A stretch of DNA of 64,000 nucleotides from Yinghuangia sp035454725 (GCF_051388935.1 NZ_JBPKBI010000016.1:1-64000), one strand, 5' to 3'. Positions 33,992-43,892 are shown, numbered from the stretch's first letter. Notes: generated by a model from the sequence alone, not told the origin. Made by a program: numbers and translations.

Positions 33992-34993
33992 ATGAATCCT
34001 CCAGGGGTGTCGTTCGCCCTGCGCTTCGACTTCCGCAACCCGGAGATGGCCGGGACGTCCATGGCCGACCGCTACTCCGCGGCCCTCGACATGGCCGAGT
34101 GGGCGGAGGGGCTCGGTTGCGGGATGATCACGGTCTCCGAGCACCACGGATCCGACGACGGGTACCTGCCCAGCCCGATCCCGATGCTCGCCGCCATGGC
34201 CGCGCGCACGAAGAACGCACGCCTCCTCATCGCCGCCCTCATCGCCCCGTTCCACGACCCGCTGCGCCTGGCCGAGGACTTGGTCTTCGTCGACAACCTG
34301 AGCAGGGGCCGCGTCGACCTCATCGTGGCCGGCGGCTACGTGCGCGAAGAGTTCGCGATGTTCGACGTCCCGATGAAGGAGCGCGGAAAGCGCGTCACCG
34401 AGACCATCGCCACCCTCAAGGCCGCGTTCACCGGCGAGCCGTTCGAGTACCAGGGCCGGACCGTGCACGTCACCCCCGCGCCGTTCCGCCCCGGCGGCCC
34501 GGGTCTCCTGCTCGGCGGCAGCAGCGAGCCGGCCGCGCGCCGGGCGGCACGCATCGCCGACGGGTTCGTGCCGTCGGTGCCCGCCGTGTGGGACTTCTAC
34601 CGGGACGAGGTCGTCAAGCTCGGCCGTCCCGACCCCGGTCCCTGCCCGATCGGCGAGAACCGCCTTGTCGCGCTTGCCGAGGACCCCGACGAGGGCTGGG
34701 AGCGGATGGCGCCGTACTTCCTGCACGAGAGCAACGCGTACGGCAAGTGGCAGGCGCAGGACAACGTCGCCTCGCCGTTCCACAGCGTCGCCGACACCGA
34801 CCGCCTGCGGGAGACGGGCCAGTACAGGGTCCTGACGCCGGATCAGCTCATCGCCGAACTCAAGGCGGCGCCCGTGCCGTACGTGCAGTTCCACCCGCTG
34901 TGCGGCGGCATGCCGATCGAATTGGCGTGGTCGAGCCTGCGCCTCTTCGAGAAGGAGGTCATGCCGGCGTTCGCGGACTCGTCCGTCGCCTGA
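33992..34993 (+). CDS. LLM-class (luciferase-like) flavin/F420-dependent oxidoreductase
   Basis: A 333-residue TIM-barrel luciferase-like oxidoreductase. Recognisable parts are VSFALRFDFRNP at the start, ITVSEHHGSDDGYLPSP, VFVDNLSRGRVDLIVAGGYV, and GLLLGGSSEPAARRAARIADG. These enzymes use FMNH2 or F420 to oxidise or reduce varied organic substrates. ATG 33992 is used because the family starts close to it; ATG 33944, with the ribosome-like sequence GAGGGCAGG upstream, would add 16 residues. It is controlled by the operator cluster just upstream and is convergent with the dienelactone hydrolase. Confidence 0.85.
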   Translation: MNPPGVSFALRFDFRNPEMAGTSMADRYSAALDMAEWAEGLGCGMITVSEHHGSDDGYLPSPIPMLAAMAARTKNARLLIAALIAPFHDPLRLAEDLVFVDNLSRGRVDLIVAGGYVREEFAMFDVPMKERGKRVTETIATLKAAFTGEPFEYQGRTVHVTPAPFRPGGPGLLLGGSSEPAARRAARIADGFVPSVPAVWDFYRDEVVKLGRPDPGPCPIGENRLVALAEDPDEGWERMAPYFLHESNAYGKWQAQDNVASPFHSVADTDRLRETGQYRVLTPDQLIAELKAAPVPYVQFHPLCGGMPIELAWSSLRLFEKEVMPAFADSSVA

Positions 34994-35098
34994 GAAGGCG
35001 CCGCCAGGCAATTCCGAGGGATCGCATCCCGCAGGCGTCGCGACCGTGCGCAACGACGCTGTCGGACGGGGATCCACGCGGGACGGCCGAACGGCCCC

Positions 35099-35851
35099 TC
35101 AGCCGCGCAGAGCGCCGCCGTACAGAGCCGTCAGCGCCGCCCAGTGGCGTTCGTCGGCCGCGGGGTCGTACGCCGGATTGTCGGCGACCGCGAAGCCGTG
35201 CTGCGCCGGATAGGTCGCCATGGTGTGGCGTACGCCCGCGTCTTTGAGCGCCGTCTCCAGGCGCTTGTACTGGTCGGTGGGGAAGGAAGGGTCGTTCTCC
35301 GCCACCGCGACGTGCAACTCGGCGGTGATGCAGCCGGCCAGGCTCGCGGGGCTGTGGGCGTCGTCCGCCGGGGCGAGGTTGCCGCCGTGGAAGGAGGCTG
35401 CGGCGCCGACGCGGTCCGGATGGTGTGCCGCGGCCAGGAGCGCCATCCGGCCGCCCATGCAGTAGCCGACGGTGCCGATCCGGGTTCCCGAGACCTCCGG
35501 CCGCGCCGCCAGGAAGCCGATGAACGCGGCGGTGTCGCGCCCGGACATCTCCGGGCTCAGGCCCGCGGCGAGGGACCGCAGCCGGGCGAACTCCTCCGGG
35601 TCGGAGAAGAGGTTGCCGGAGTCGAACGGGGCGTAAGGCGTGCGGTAGTAGATGTCCGGGAGCAACACGGCATACCCGAGCTCCGCCAGACGGTCCGCCA
35701 TGGCGGCGAAGGTCTCGCGCACACCGGCCGCGTCCGGATAGACGATGACGCCCGGTACACCCCCGGGATCCGCCGCAGAGTTCGCGGGCGTGTGCAGGAC
35801 GGCGGCGCAGGTGCCGTCCTCGGTTTCGAGCGTGACATTCGTGCGTGGCAT
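35099..35851 (-). CDS. dienelactone hydrolase-family alpha/beta hydrolase
   Basis: A 250-residue hydrolase of the dienelactone type. The nucleophile elbow is GYCMGG, with Cys in place of Ser as in true dienelactone hydrolases. The acid is in VAENDPSF and the His in YPAQHGFAV. Such enzymes open lactones in aromatic ring degradation or cleave small esters. ATG 35851 has AGGGA upstream; the open frame extends to 35938. It is convergent with the LLM gene and shares the long upstream region with the binding-protein gene, so it may join the same catabolic regulon. Confidence 0.87.
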   Translation of the reverse strand: MPRTNVTLETEDGTCAAVLHTPANSAADPGGVPGVIVYPDAAGVRETFAAMADRLAELGYAVLLPDIYYRTPYAPFDSGNLFSDPEEFARLRSLAAGLSPEMSGRDTAAFIGFLAARPEVSGTRIGTVGYCMGGRMALLAAAHHPDRVGAAASFHGGNLAPADDAHSPASLAGCITAELHVAVAENDPSFPTDQYKRLETALKDAGVRHTMATYPAQHGFAVADNPAYDPAADERHWAALTALYGGALRG

Positions 35852-36384
35852 GCGGATCCCTGCCGGAGCGAACGGACAAGTGCAGGTTGTGCCGTGGGCG
35901 GCGTCGCGGAAGTCGCGTGGGTGCGCCGCAGCTTGCACGTTACCGACTTCCTCGCGCAGGGCTCGCGGCGGGACGACACCGCCACAGATGGTCGGGAACA
36001 GCCGGACTTCGTCCGTTTGGCATGCTTCGGCGACGACAGAGCCGCGTCTCGCCGAACTGCGCCTTCATGCGGGTCGGGGTTCTCGCCGCGTCATCTGGCG
36101 GCATGTGCTGTCCCGACCGTCACCACCGTGCCGGGAGGTCGTGGAAATCGGCCTCTCATGGAGAGGCCACCTGCTTCTCTCGGGCCGGCCGTCAACCCCG
36201 GCGATGGCCGGGGCTCCGGTCCTCGGGGCGCCCGCCGTGCCCGCTAGGCTGCGGCCGCAGCGACGACCGGTTGGGGGGACGCCGCCCCGGCGTCGACCGC
36301 GCGGGGTGCCGCCGCTGCGCAGCTCGCCCTCAATTCTCCGGAACGGTCCGCGGAGTTTCCCCGAATGTGACTTCAGTCAAGTTG
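35852..36384. other. non-coding stretch upstream of the dienelactone hydrolase
   Basis: More than 500 bases without a supported gene on either strand. The open frames lack start signals and family resemblance. It presumably carries the hydrolase promoter. Confidence 0.45.
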
Positions 36385-36424
36385 ATTCTCGGTCAGTGAG
36401 AAGCTAGTTTCCTGATCTGAGAAT
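36385..36424. promoter_or_regulatory. third GAGAAT/ATTCTC half-site cluster
   Basis: ATTCTC at 36385-36390, GAGAAG at 36398-36403 and GAGAAT at 36419-36424. The arrangement resembles the two clusters near 33.4 and 33.8 kb, with one extra base between the first pair. It lies 315 bases before the binding-protein start. The 300 bases between this site and the gene show no other feature. Confidence 0.5.
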
Positions 36425-36738
36425 CAAACACCAGCAATGCGCGAAGGAGATTCTGGCCCCGCAGATCGGCGTACGGTGCCCCGGGCTACGCCACGCCGCC
36501 CGGCCCCTGCTCCGACGCAGACGCGTGGTGAGCGCTCGGAGCACGCCCGGGCCCACCGAGATCCGCACGTCCCCACTCGGCTCCGGCCGGCGGATCCCCA
36601 GCCAACGCAAAACAGGGCCAGCCCGACAACGCACGACTCCAGGCTCAACGTCTGACGGGAATCGCCACGGCCCACGCGGGCCAAACCGCACGACACCGTC
36701 AGCCGTTCGCTGGGGGAACAGCCTGAGGAGGGCACCAC

Positions 36739-38133
36739 GTGAAACTGCAGAGGTCAGCTGCCGCCGCCTTGGTGGCGACCGCTCTGCTTGCCGCCGGTTG
36801 CGCGGACCGCGGCGGTACGGAGACGGAAACGTCGGCGAACAACGGCGACAACACCGCCCAGGCGGCGCCCGTCTCGAACGACTTCGGCGACCTGTCCGAC
36901 ATTTGCAGCCCGGGCAACCCCAGCGGCGCGCCCGCCCAGGGAGTCTCCGCCAAGGAGATCAAGGTCGGCGTCATGAGCGACGTCGGCTTCACCAAGAACT
37001 CCGAATTCGGCGATGCCGCCAAGGTGTTCACCGCCTGGTGCAACGACGCGGGCGGCATCAACGGCCGCAAGATCTCCGCGAACGTCCGCGACACCAAGAT
37101 GATGGAAGCCCGGCAGCGGATGGTCGAGTCCTGCCGCGACGACTTCGCGCTCGTCGGCGGCGGTGCCGCGCTGGACGGCCAGGGCACCGAGGAACGGCTG
37201 AAGTGCCTGCTGCCGGACTTCCCCGCGCAGATCAGCCAGACCGCCAACGTCGGCTCGGACCTCCAGGTCTCCGTGCAGGCCGGCGGACCGTCGTACGCGA
37301 CGTACGCGGGTTACTTCACGTGGCTCATCAAGGAGGCGTACCCCGCCTCGGCCGGCGCCGTCGGCCTGATCAACGGTGACAGCCCCGTCACCAAGACCAT
37401 CGGCGAGCAGACCGCGGAGGCCCTGAAGGGCGTCGGCGCCAACGTGGTCTACAACGACCTCTACCCGGCCGCCGGTGTGTCCGACTGGACGCCGTACGCG
37501 CAGTCGATCAAGAGCAAGAACGTCCGCGGCCTGGTCTTCAACGGTTCGTTCTCCCAGCTCGCGAAGCTTGAGCAGGCGCTGACCGCCGCCGACTACAAGC
37601 TCGACTGGATCGACACCAACAGCAACGCGTACACCGCGGACTTCATCAGCCTCGCCGGCAACCAGGTCCTGAGCAGCCAGAACAACCTGGCCGACATCGG
37701 CGGCATCTACCCGCTGGAGAGCGCCGCGTCGAACCCGGCCACGAAGCAACTCACGGACCTGTACGCCAAGTACGCGCCCGGTGCCAAGATCACCCTGCCG
37801 GCGATCAAGGCCTTCTCCGCCTGGGTGCTGTTCGCCAAGTCCGCGTCCAGCTGCGGTGACGACCTCACCCGCAAGTGCGTGTACGAGGCCGCCAAGAAGG
37901 AGACCGCCTGGACCGCCGGCGGCCTCCAGGCCGCCGTCGACCTGTCCGTCGCGGACAAGCCGGTGACCTGCTTCAACGTCGAGCAGGCGACCGCCGACGG
38001 TTGGAAGCCCGCCGATTTCAAGCCGGGCAGCAACGGTTACCGCTGCGAGGCGCCCGTGTACCAGTACACCGGCCAGTACGGCAAGGCGCTGACCCTCGCC
38101 GACGTCGGCAAGAGCATGGCCGACTTCAAGTAA
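36739..38133 (+). CDS. ABC transporter substrate-binding lipoprotein, type 1 periplasmic binding fold
   Basis: A 464-residue lipoprotein. The N terminus is basic, then a hydrophobic stretch ends in the lipobox LLAAGC. After a disordered linker, the mature protein has the LivJ-like pattern EIKVGVMSDVGF, FTAWCNDAGGINGRKI and further two-lobe alternation. Proteins of this kind deliver branched-chain amino acids, amides, aromatic acids or steroid derivatives to ABC importers. No permease or ATPase gene is adjacent. GTG 36739 follows GAGGAGGG. The GAGAAT cluster upstream suggests control with the LLM and SDR genes, so the ligand may be their substrate. Confidence 0.9.
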   Translation: MKLQRSAAAALVATALLAAGCADRGGTETETSANNGDNTAQAAPVSNDFGDLSDICSPGNPSGAPAQGVSAKEIKVGVMSDVGFTKNSEFGDAAKVFTAWCNDAGGINGRKISANVRDTKMMEARQRMVESCRDDFALVGGGAALDGQGTEERLKCLLPDFPAQISQTANVGSDLQVSVQAGGPSYATYAGYFTWLIKEAYPASAGAVGLINGDSPVTKTIGEQTAEALKGVGANVVYNDLYPAAGVSDWTPYAQSIKSKNVRGLVFNGSFSQLAKLEQALTAADYKLDWIDTNSNAYTADFISLAGNQVLSSQNNLADIGGIYPLESAASNPATKQLTDLYAKYAPGAKITLPAIKAFSAWVLFAKSASSCGDDLTRKCVYEAAKKETAWTAGGLQAAVDLSVADKPVTCFNVEQATADGWKPADFKPGSNGYRCEAPVYQYTGQYGKALTLADVGKSMADFK

Positions 38134-38187
38134 CAAGCAGCACAACCGCGTTCGGAACCCGGGGGCTCCGCACGCAGGTGCAGGACA

Positions 38188-38224
38188 CGAGCCGCCCCGG
38201 AGCCGCAAGCTCCGGGGCGGCTCG
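38188..38224 (+). terminator. strong hairpin terminator after the binding-protein gene
   Basis: A perfect 15-bp stem: 38188-38202 (CGAGCCGCCCCGGAG) pairs with 38210-38224 around a 7-base loop, 55 bases after the stop codon. No T tract follows. Confidence 0.85.
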
Positions 38225-38566
38225 CGCATGTGTGGCCGAGGACGCGCCGGGCGGGGACAGCCGTAGGGGTGTGTCAGGGGCCAGGTAACGGGAGTGCCCG
38301 GCGGCGGTCGGTGCGCAAGGTCGACTTTCGGGGCTGTGCGGAACGGAGTCGCCGGGCCTGCCACATGGCGCCGCATGTCGACATGGGTCTCATGTCGGCC
38401 ACCCGCGATTGTCCCTTTCCCGCGCCCGGTTATCCGATTCCTGCGGGCCGTCGGAGGCGTGTGGCCGCGCCGGTAGCCTGCCCACGACTTGTCAGCGAAC
38501 AGCCTTTCCAGAAACCCGAGTTCGTATCAGGACGGCTGTAGGCGCGGAGACGATTGGAGCCACATC

Positions 38567-40102
38567 ATGTCTCGTCGGGCCATCTCCGGCGGCGGGGGCG
38601 GACGTCTTCCGGGACTGCCGAGGCAGGCCAAGTGGTGGGGTCTCGGAGCCGTCGTGGCCGCCTTGCTGTCGGCGCCGGTCCTCATCGTCGCCAACGCCGT
38701 TTCGGACGACGGAAGCGACCGCGTGGGCAGCGCGCCGCAGCAGGTCGCGGAACTCCTGGGCCACCCCGGCTGGGAGTTGGAATGGTCCGACGAGTTCGAC
38801 GGGACCGCGCTCGACGGCACCAAGTGGATGACGTGCCTTTCCGGGTACGACACCTCCAAGCCGTGCAAGGGCGCGACCGACGGCGAGCAGCAGAAGTACA
38901 TCCCCGAGCAGGTGACCGTCTCCGACGGCAGCCTGCACCTGACCGCCGAGCGCAAGCCCGTCGACGGACTGCCGTTCTCCTCCGGCGCCGTGAGCACCGG
39001 CGCGACGGCGGGGCAGTCGTTCCAGGACAGCCGCGCGCTGTTCAGTCCCGGCGTCTACATCGAGGCGCGCGTACGCCTGGCTCCCGGCGTCGCGATGTGG
39101 CCCGCGATGTGGCTCATGCCGATGGTCCCGCAGGAGCCCTACAGGCCCGAGATCGACGTCTTCGAGTTCGGCGGCGAGCAACGCCTCGCGCAGGCACGGC
39201 TGCACGCCGCCGGACCGTGCGAGGTCGAACTCGGCGAGGTCCGGGGCGAAAGCGAGTGCTACGGCGAACTCAGCCGCTCCGGAACCCACTTCGTGGACGA
39301 CTACCGGCTCTTCGGGGTCAACTGGCAGGAAGACCGGCTCACCTACTACGCCGACGGCGAGCCCATCCTGACCGTCGTCGGCGACGCGGTGCCGCGCGAG
39401 CGGATGTACCTGATCTTCAATCTCGCGGTCGGCGGCATCATGGGCGGCGACACCGAGCGCGCGCCCGACAAGTCCGCGATGTCGATCGACTACGTCCGGT
39501 CGTGGCGCGGCAGCGGCGAGGCTCCCGTCGGCGCCGCGCCCGACGGCACGGCGACCGGAACGCCCACGGCGCCCGCCGCCTCGGCGGCTCCCTCCTCGCC
39601 CGCGGCGTCGCCGTCCGCGACATCGTCGCCCCCGGCACCGTCGACCACCGCCGCAGTCACCACGTCCGCGGCTCCCTCGAACTCCCCGCGCCCGCCCGTC
39701 ACTTCCGTCGCGCCGGCACCGCCCAGCCCTCAGCCGCCTGCCGCGACGCCTCCGCCGGCGCAACTCGGCGAGCCGTGGCTGGAGTTTCTGGCGCCCGGCG
39801 ACGGAAGCACGGTGCGCGGCGTCGTCACCGTCAAGGTGCGTGTCAACGGGGACCGCGACCGGGTCCAGGAAGTGTCGTTCTACCTGAACTCGGAGGATTG
39901 CGACTCGCCCAAGGGCGACGCGGAATGGATCGGTTACGACCGGGACGACGACAACGACGGCGTCTACGTCTACACGTTCGACTCACACCGCCTGTCCAAC
40001 GGCTGCAACACCATCTCCACGGTCGGCATCGACGTCGACGACGAGTACCGCTACTACCCCGCGGTGGGCCGCGTCCACTTGGATGTGCAGGTCGCGAACT
40101 GA
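38567..40102 (+). CDS. secreted glycoside hydrolase family 16 protein with C-terminal Ig-like domain
   Basis: A 511-residue extracellular enzyme. Residues 20-45 form an uncleaved or signal-anchor hydrophobic helix. The GH16 jelly roll spans about 60-315, with the catalytic E-x-D-x-x-E in EIDVFEFGGE and the family start LEWSDEFDGTALDGTKW. A 70-residue Ala/Pro/Ser/Thr linker follows. The last 115 residues are an Ig-like module (LEFLAPGDGSTVRGVVTVKV) with two Cys that may pair. GH16 enzymes cut beta-1,3 or mixed-linkage glucans and related polysaccharides. ATG 38567 follows TTGGAG. It is a single gene; the assembly gap lies 34 bases beyond its stop. Confidence 0.9.
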   Translation: MSRRAISGGGGGRLPGLPRQAKWWGLGAVVAALLSAPVLIVANAVSDDGSDRVGSAPQQVAELLGHPGWELEWSDEFDGTALDGTKWMTCLSGYDTSKPCKGATDGEQQKYIPEQVTVSDGSLHLTAERKPVDGLPFSSGAVSTGATAGQSFQDSRALFSPGVYIEARVRLAPGVAMWPAMWLMPMVPQEPYRPEIDVFEFGGEQRLAQARLHAAGPCEVELGEVRGESECYGELSRSGTHFVDDYRLFGVNWQEDRLTYYADGEPILTVVGDAVPRERMYLIFNLAVGGIMGGDTERAPDKSAMSIDYVRSWRGSGEAPVGAAPDGTATGTPTAPAASAAPSSPAASPSATSSPPAPSTTAAVTTSAAPSNSPRPPVTSVAPAPPSPQPPAATPPPAQLGEPWLEFLAPGDGSTVRGVVTVKVRVNGDRDRVQEVSFYLNSEDCDSPKGDAEWIGYDRDDDNDGVYVYTFDSHRLSNGCNTISTVGIDVDDEYRYYPAVGRVHLDVQVAN

Positions 40103-40136
40103 AGCGTCCCCAGGCGTGGTTGTGGGGGGGGGGTGG

Positions 40137-40237
40137 NNNNNNNNNNNNNNNNNNNNNNNNNNNNNNNNNNNNNNNNNNNNNNNNNNNNNNNNNNNNNNNN
40201 NNNNNNNNNNNNNNNNNNNNNNNNNNNNNNNNNNNNN
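40137..40237. other. assembly gap (101 N)
   Basis: The gap follows a run of ten or more G, a likely sequencing stop. The flanks share no overlap. Confidence 0.99.
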
Positions 40238-40278
40238 GTACCGGGAAATTCGGTACGCGGCCACGGCTTTGCCCGGCC

Positions 40279-40761
40279 TCAGACCGGCGGGTCCTGGAGG
40301 CCGTCGATACGCGAGCCGTCGAGCGGGACGCGGTACCACACATCGTTGCTGCTGCCGTCACCCCAGTACTGCGTGACGACGACGGAGGCGTGGCCGGCCC
40401 CGCTGCCCTCGTAGCGGACGGTCCGGTCGAGCGGCACGTTCTGCGCACGGAAGACCGGGTCGGCGCCGTTTTCGGCGGCCCACGCGTCGAGCTCCGCGTT
40501 GAGCTCCGCGGTCAGGAATTCGCCGCGGACCTCCTCGGGGTTCATGTAGGGGTTGGTGCCGAGCACCGCGGACTTGTACTGGTCCCAGAACGCGGTCACG
40601 CGGTGGACCACGTCCACCCGCTCTGCTCGGACGACGCCCGCGCCGGGCGGAGACGCGCCCGCCGCCAACGCCGGTGCGGCGGCGCCGACCGTCGCCAGGA
40701 GTGCGGCCCCGACGGTGATTGCGGCGGCGTTGCGGAGGGTGCGCATTCTCGTGGTGGTCAT
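40279..40761 (-). CDS. small secreted protein
   Basis: A 160-residue protein with a clear Sec signal peptide: basic start, hydrophobic core, and cleavage after AAAPALAA. The mature part (VVHRVTAFWDQYKSAVLG, then VVVTQYWGDGSSNDVWYRVP) resembles the secreted NTF2-like or DUF3828 type, with a helix followed by a beta sheet, but I cannot assign a family firmly. ATG 40761 has a perfect GGAGG. It is divergent from the gene at 40989. There is no sign of an enzyme active site. Confidence 0.75.
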   Translation of the reverse strand: MTTTRMRTLRNAAAITVGAALLATVGAAAPALAAGASPPGAGVVRAERVDVVHRVTAFWDQYKSAVLGTNPYMNPEEVRGEFLTAELNAELDAWAAENGADPVFRAQNVPLDRTVRYEGSGAGHASVVVTQYWGDGSSNDVWYRVPLDGSRIDGLQDPPV

Positions 40762-40988
40762 GTGTGCCTCCGAATCATGGAGAGCGGGATGCTCCCCTGA
40801 CCGGAATAGACGCGCAGCCCCAACGACAGGTTGGCACTACACGCCGGTTTTGCGTGATCTATACCAAAGCAGGGTCATCGACCGTTTGCCGGCTCCCGGC
40901 AAGGCCCGTCGCACGTCGGCTGCCGCGATTCGCCGGACACACGCGCGGGGCCGACGGCGACCTGCGCCACGAGGCATAGCGTGGGTGT

Positions 40989-41309
40989 ATGAGCTCTTCC
41001 ACGGACTTTTTCCGGATCCTGATCTTCCCCTTCAACGCCCAGGACATGCCCGAGGAGGCACGTGGCCCGGCCGTGCGGTCCGCCGTCGTCGAAGCGACCG
41101 GGGAGACGGGCGCGAGCGGCTATCCGTGTTACTCGGGCGAAGGCGTACAGGCCGACATCGACCCGAAGACGCGAGCCGTCGAGGCGATCACCGTCGACGG
41201 CGCCGAACTCGACGACGGCTGGACCGCGCGGATCGCGCCGCCCACCCGACCCGGCAACACACCCGAGAACACACCGGAGAGCACACCGAGCGATCCGGCC
41301 GCCGACTGA
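40989..41309 (+). CDS. hypothetical small protein
   Basis: A 106-residue protein beginning MSSSTDFFRILIFPFNAQDM, with an alpha/beta-like first 75 residues and a disordered, repetitive acidic tail rich in Pro, Thr, Asn and Glu. No family was recognised. A ribosome site is not evident before ATG 40989, which may be leaderless. It is convergent with the hemerythrin gene. Codon composition looks genuine over the first two thirds. Confidence 0.55.
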   Translation: MSSSTDFFRILIFPFNAQDMPEEARGPAVRSAVVEATGETGASGYPCYSGEGVQADIDPKTRAVEAITVDGAELDDGWTARIAPPTRPGNTPENTPESTPSDPAAD

Positions 41310-41397
41310 ATTCCGGCGCGGCGAAGCGGCGGCCGGGGGAGGGCGTCCCTACGACAGTCCGTCCTGCGAACAACATCCGCCCGTCGGCCCGCGTGCG

Positions 41398-41973
41398 TCA
41401 GTCCGATCTCCGGCGACGGAAGAGGGCCCGCAGGCCGTCGACGAAACGGACGCTCTCGGTGGAGAGCAACTCGTACTCCGGTGGCGTGTCCACGGTCTGA
41501 AGATGCGGTCGAGAACGCGCGTACCGCATCACCCGGCGCACTTCGTCGCCCATGGCCGCCAGGTCCCGCTCCGAGCAATTGCGCCGAAGCTCGACGAACA
41601 CCCCTTCCTCGTCGCCGCGTTCGTGCCGCCTGACCTCGTCCTCAAGCGCCGCGACGAGCCGGTCGAAGTCGTCCGCGCCCGCGTCACGAACCTCCAGCGC
41701 GGCGAGGATGCGTTCGATGTTCCCGAGATCGTGCAGTTCCTTGTCGGCAAGCGCCGGCCCGTCGGGCAGCCGCTCGCGCACCACGGGCAGCACGCATTCC
41801 TCCTCCGCCACCGCGAGTCTGACCAGCTCGACCGCGAGCGCGTCCACCAGCCGTTTTCGTTCCGGATCGTGCGACGGAACCGCATCGATCATTTCGAAAA
41901 GACCTTCGACTTCCCGATGGTCCGCGGTCAGTTCCCGGATGACATCCGCATCGCGCCCCATAACGTGCACCAT
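41398..41973 (-). CDS. hemerythrin HHE cation-binding protein
   Basis: A 191-residue helical-bundle protein. Diiron ligands are suggested by TADHREVEGLF, VAEEECVLPVV, DKELHDLGNIE and RRHERGDEEGVF, the usual set of actinobacterial hemerythrin-like proteins. These bind oxygen, nitric oxide or iron, or sense redox state. The second start, 12 bases inside (MGRDADVI), matches common homologues better than GTG 41973. The C-terminal 40 residues are an extension of unknown role. It is a single gene, convergent with the small hypothetical. Confidence 0.87.
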   Translation of the reverse strand: MVHVMGRDADVIRELTADHREVEGLFEMIDAVPSHDPERKRLVDALAVELVRLAVAEEECVLPVVRERLPDGPALADKELHDLGNIERILAALEVRDAGADDFDRLVAALEDEVRRHERGDEEGVFVELRRNCSERDLAAMGDEVRRVMRYARSRPHLQTVDTPPEYELLSTESVRFVDGLRALFRRRRSD

Positions 41974-42389
41974 CTCGTTCGCGGGCAGAAGATCCGCGAG
42001 GGATCAACGATCGGCTACCCACCCGAACGGCCACATAACAACCGCCCCGTCGGAGTAGTCCCGAGAAGGCAGCGGAACACCGCAGCCGGTCCTGTCGGTC
42101 ACCCGTCACCCGTCACCCGGAGCGCCGCGGCCCCGGTTCGGAGGCGAAGCGGGCGAAGGACGGGGCCATGCCGTGACGCAGGAAGCGGCAGGCCACGGAT
42201 CGTCGGAGCGTCCACGACGGCGAGAGTGGCACAGGACCGGCATCCGGGCCCGGACGGACCCGGAAAAGGCATATCCGCCGCGGAGAACATGCCGAACCCA
42301 CGCTGATTCGCGATGATCGAAGGATGGGCCCGCCCAGGCGCGGATCACCTGGCCGGTGGTCCGGGCGGCATCGGGACTGGAGGCTTGGC

Positions 42390-43892
42390 ATGGCTCAACG
42401 TCCGGCATCTGCGATGCGTGCCGTACCTCGGGCGACCCCGGCGGAGCGGGCGGCACGGGGCAAGGCCGCCCGGCGCGTGGCCCCGCGGTCGAGCCACGCG
42501 GAGTTCGCGCCGGCGAAGGGGCGGGCTGATCCGCTCGCCATCCTCGAAGAGCAGTCCGCGACCCGGGTCCCGGAGCTGGTGCCGATCCGGTACTCCCGCA
42601 TGACCGAGTCGCCGTTCCGTTTCTACAGGGGGGCCGCGGCGATCATGGCCGCGGACCTCGCGGCGACTCCCACCACCGGCATCCGAGCGCAACTGTGCGG
42701 CGACGCGCATATGCTCAACTTCCGGCTGCTGGCGTCACCTGAGCGCAATCTGCTGTTCGACATCAACGACTTCGACGAGACCCTCCCGGGCCCGTGGGAG
42801 TGGGACGTCAAGCGGCTGGCCGCGAGCCTGGTCATCGCGGCGCGGGCGAACGGCTTCACCGACACCGAGCGTGCGAACATCGTCCGCGCCGCCGTCCGCT
42901 CATACCGCGAAGCGATGAACCGGTTCGCCGGGATGCGCAACCTCGACGTGTGGTACGCCCGGATCGACGCCGCCCGCCTCCAGGAACTCGCCACCGCACA
43001 TCTTGCCAAGCGCGGTCGAAGGAACCTGAGCCGCGCCCTCGACAAGGCCCGCGGCCGGGACAGCCTGCAGGCGTTCGGCAAGCTCGCCGAAGTCGTCGAC
43101 GGACAGGCCCGGATCGCCGCCGATCCGCCGCTGCTGGTGCCCCTGGCCGATCTGCTCCCCGACCGCGAACACGGCTCGCTGGAAAGCGAGTTCCAAAAAC
43201 TCGTCAGGCGCTACCAACGTACCCTCCAGCCCGACCGGCGTGCGCTGCTGGCCGACTTCCGGCTGGTCGACATCGCCCGCAAGGTCGTCGGCGTCGGCAG
43301 TGTCGGAACGCGCTGCTGGATCCTCCTCCTGCTCGGCCGCGACGACGCCGACCCGCTCCTGCTCCAGGCCAAGGAGGCGGACACCTCCGTGCTCGCCCGC
43401 CACGTCGGCGCGAGCGGATACGCCAACCAGGGCGAACGCGTCGTCGCGGGACAGCGCCTCATGCAGGCGGCCAGCGATATCTTCCTCGGCTGGGAGCGCG
43501 TCGACGGCATCGACGGCCGCCGCCGCGACTTCTACATCCGCCAGCTACGCGACTGGAAGGGAATCGTCGAGCCGGAGCTGATGGTCCCGCGCGGCATGCG
43601 GGCATTCGGTGAAGTCTGCGGGGCCACTCTCGCCCGCGCCCACGCGCGCTCCGGCGACCGCATCGCCATCGCCGCGTACCTGGGCACCGGGGACGCGTTC
43701 GACAGTGCGATCCAGCCGTTCGCCGAGGCATACGCCGATAAGAACGAACGCGATCACCAGGCCCTCCTGGCAGCGGTCCGCGCCGGCCGCCTTCCCGCAG
43801 CCGAGCCGCAGGCCGAGTCGCAAGCCGAGTCGCAAGCCGAACGGCAAGGCGGAGAGAAACCCGAAGCCGTCGAGCCGCGTCGTCGGCGCTGA
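42390..43892 (+). CDS. DUF2252 protein (kinase-like fold)
   Basis: A 500-residue DUF2252 protein. Family blocks are RMTESPFRFYRGAA, LCGDAHMLNFRLL, FDINDFDETLPGPWEWDVKR, and near the C terminus FAEAYADKNERDHQAL. The fold is related to aminoglycoside phosphotransferase and protein kinases, and the GDAH and DINDFD motifs sit where catalytic and metal-binding residues would be; the substrate is not known. The C-terminal 35 residues are a low-complexity tail with AESQ repeats. ATG 42390 follows GGAGG. It is followed by the phosphatase gene after 65 bases and may be co-transcribed. Confidence 0.88.
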   Translation: MAQRPASAMRAVPRATPAERAARGKAARRVAPRSSHAEFAPAKGRADPLAILEEQSATRVPELVPIRYSRMTESPFRFYRGAAAIMAADLAATPTTGIRAQLCGDAHMLNFRLLASPERNLLFDINDFDETLPGPWEWDVKRLAASLVIAARANGFTDTERANIVRAAVRSYREAMNRFAGMRNLDVWYARIDAARLQELATAHLAKRGRRNLSRALDKARGRDSLQAFGKLAEVVDGQARIAADPPLLVPLADLLPDREHGSLESEFQKLVRRYQRTLQPDRRALLADFRLVDIARKVVGVGSVGTRCWILLLLGRDDADPLLLQAKEADTSVLARHVGASGYANQGERVVAGQRLMQAASDIFLGWERVDGIDGRRRDFYIRQLRDWKGIVEPELMVPRGMRAFGEVCGATLARAHARSGDRIAIAAYLGTGDAFDSAIQPFAEAYADKNERDHQALLAAVRAGRLPAAEPQAESQAESQAERQGGEKPEAVEPRRRR

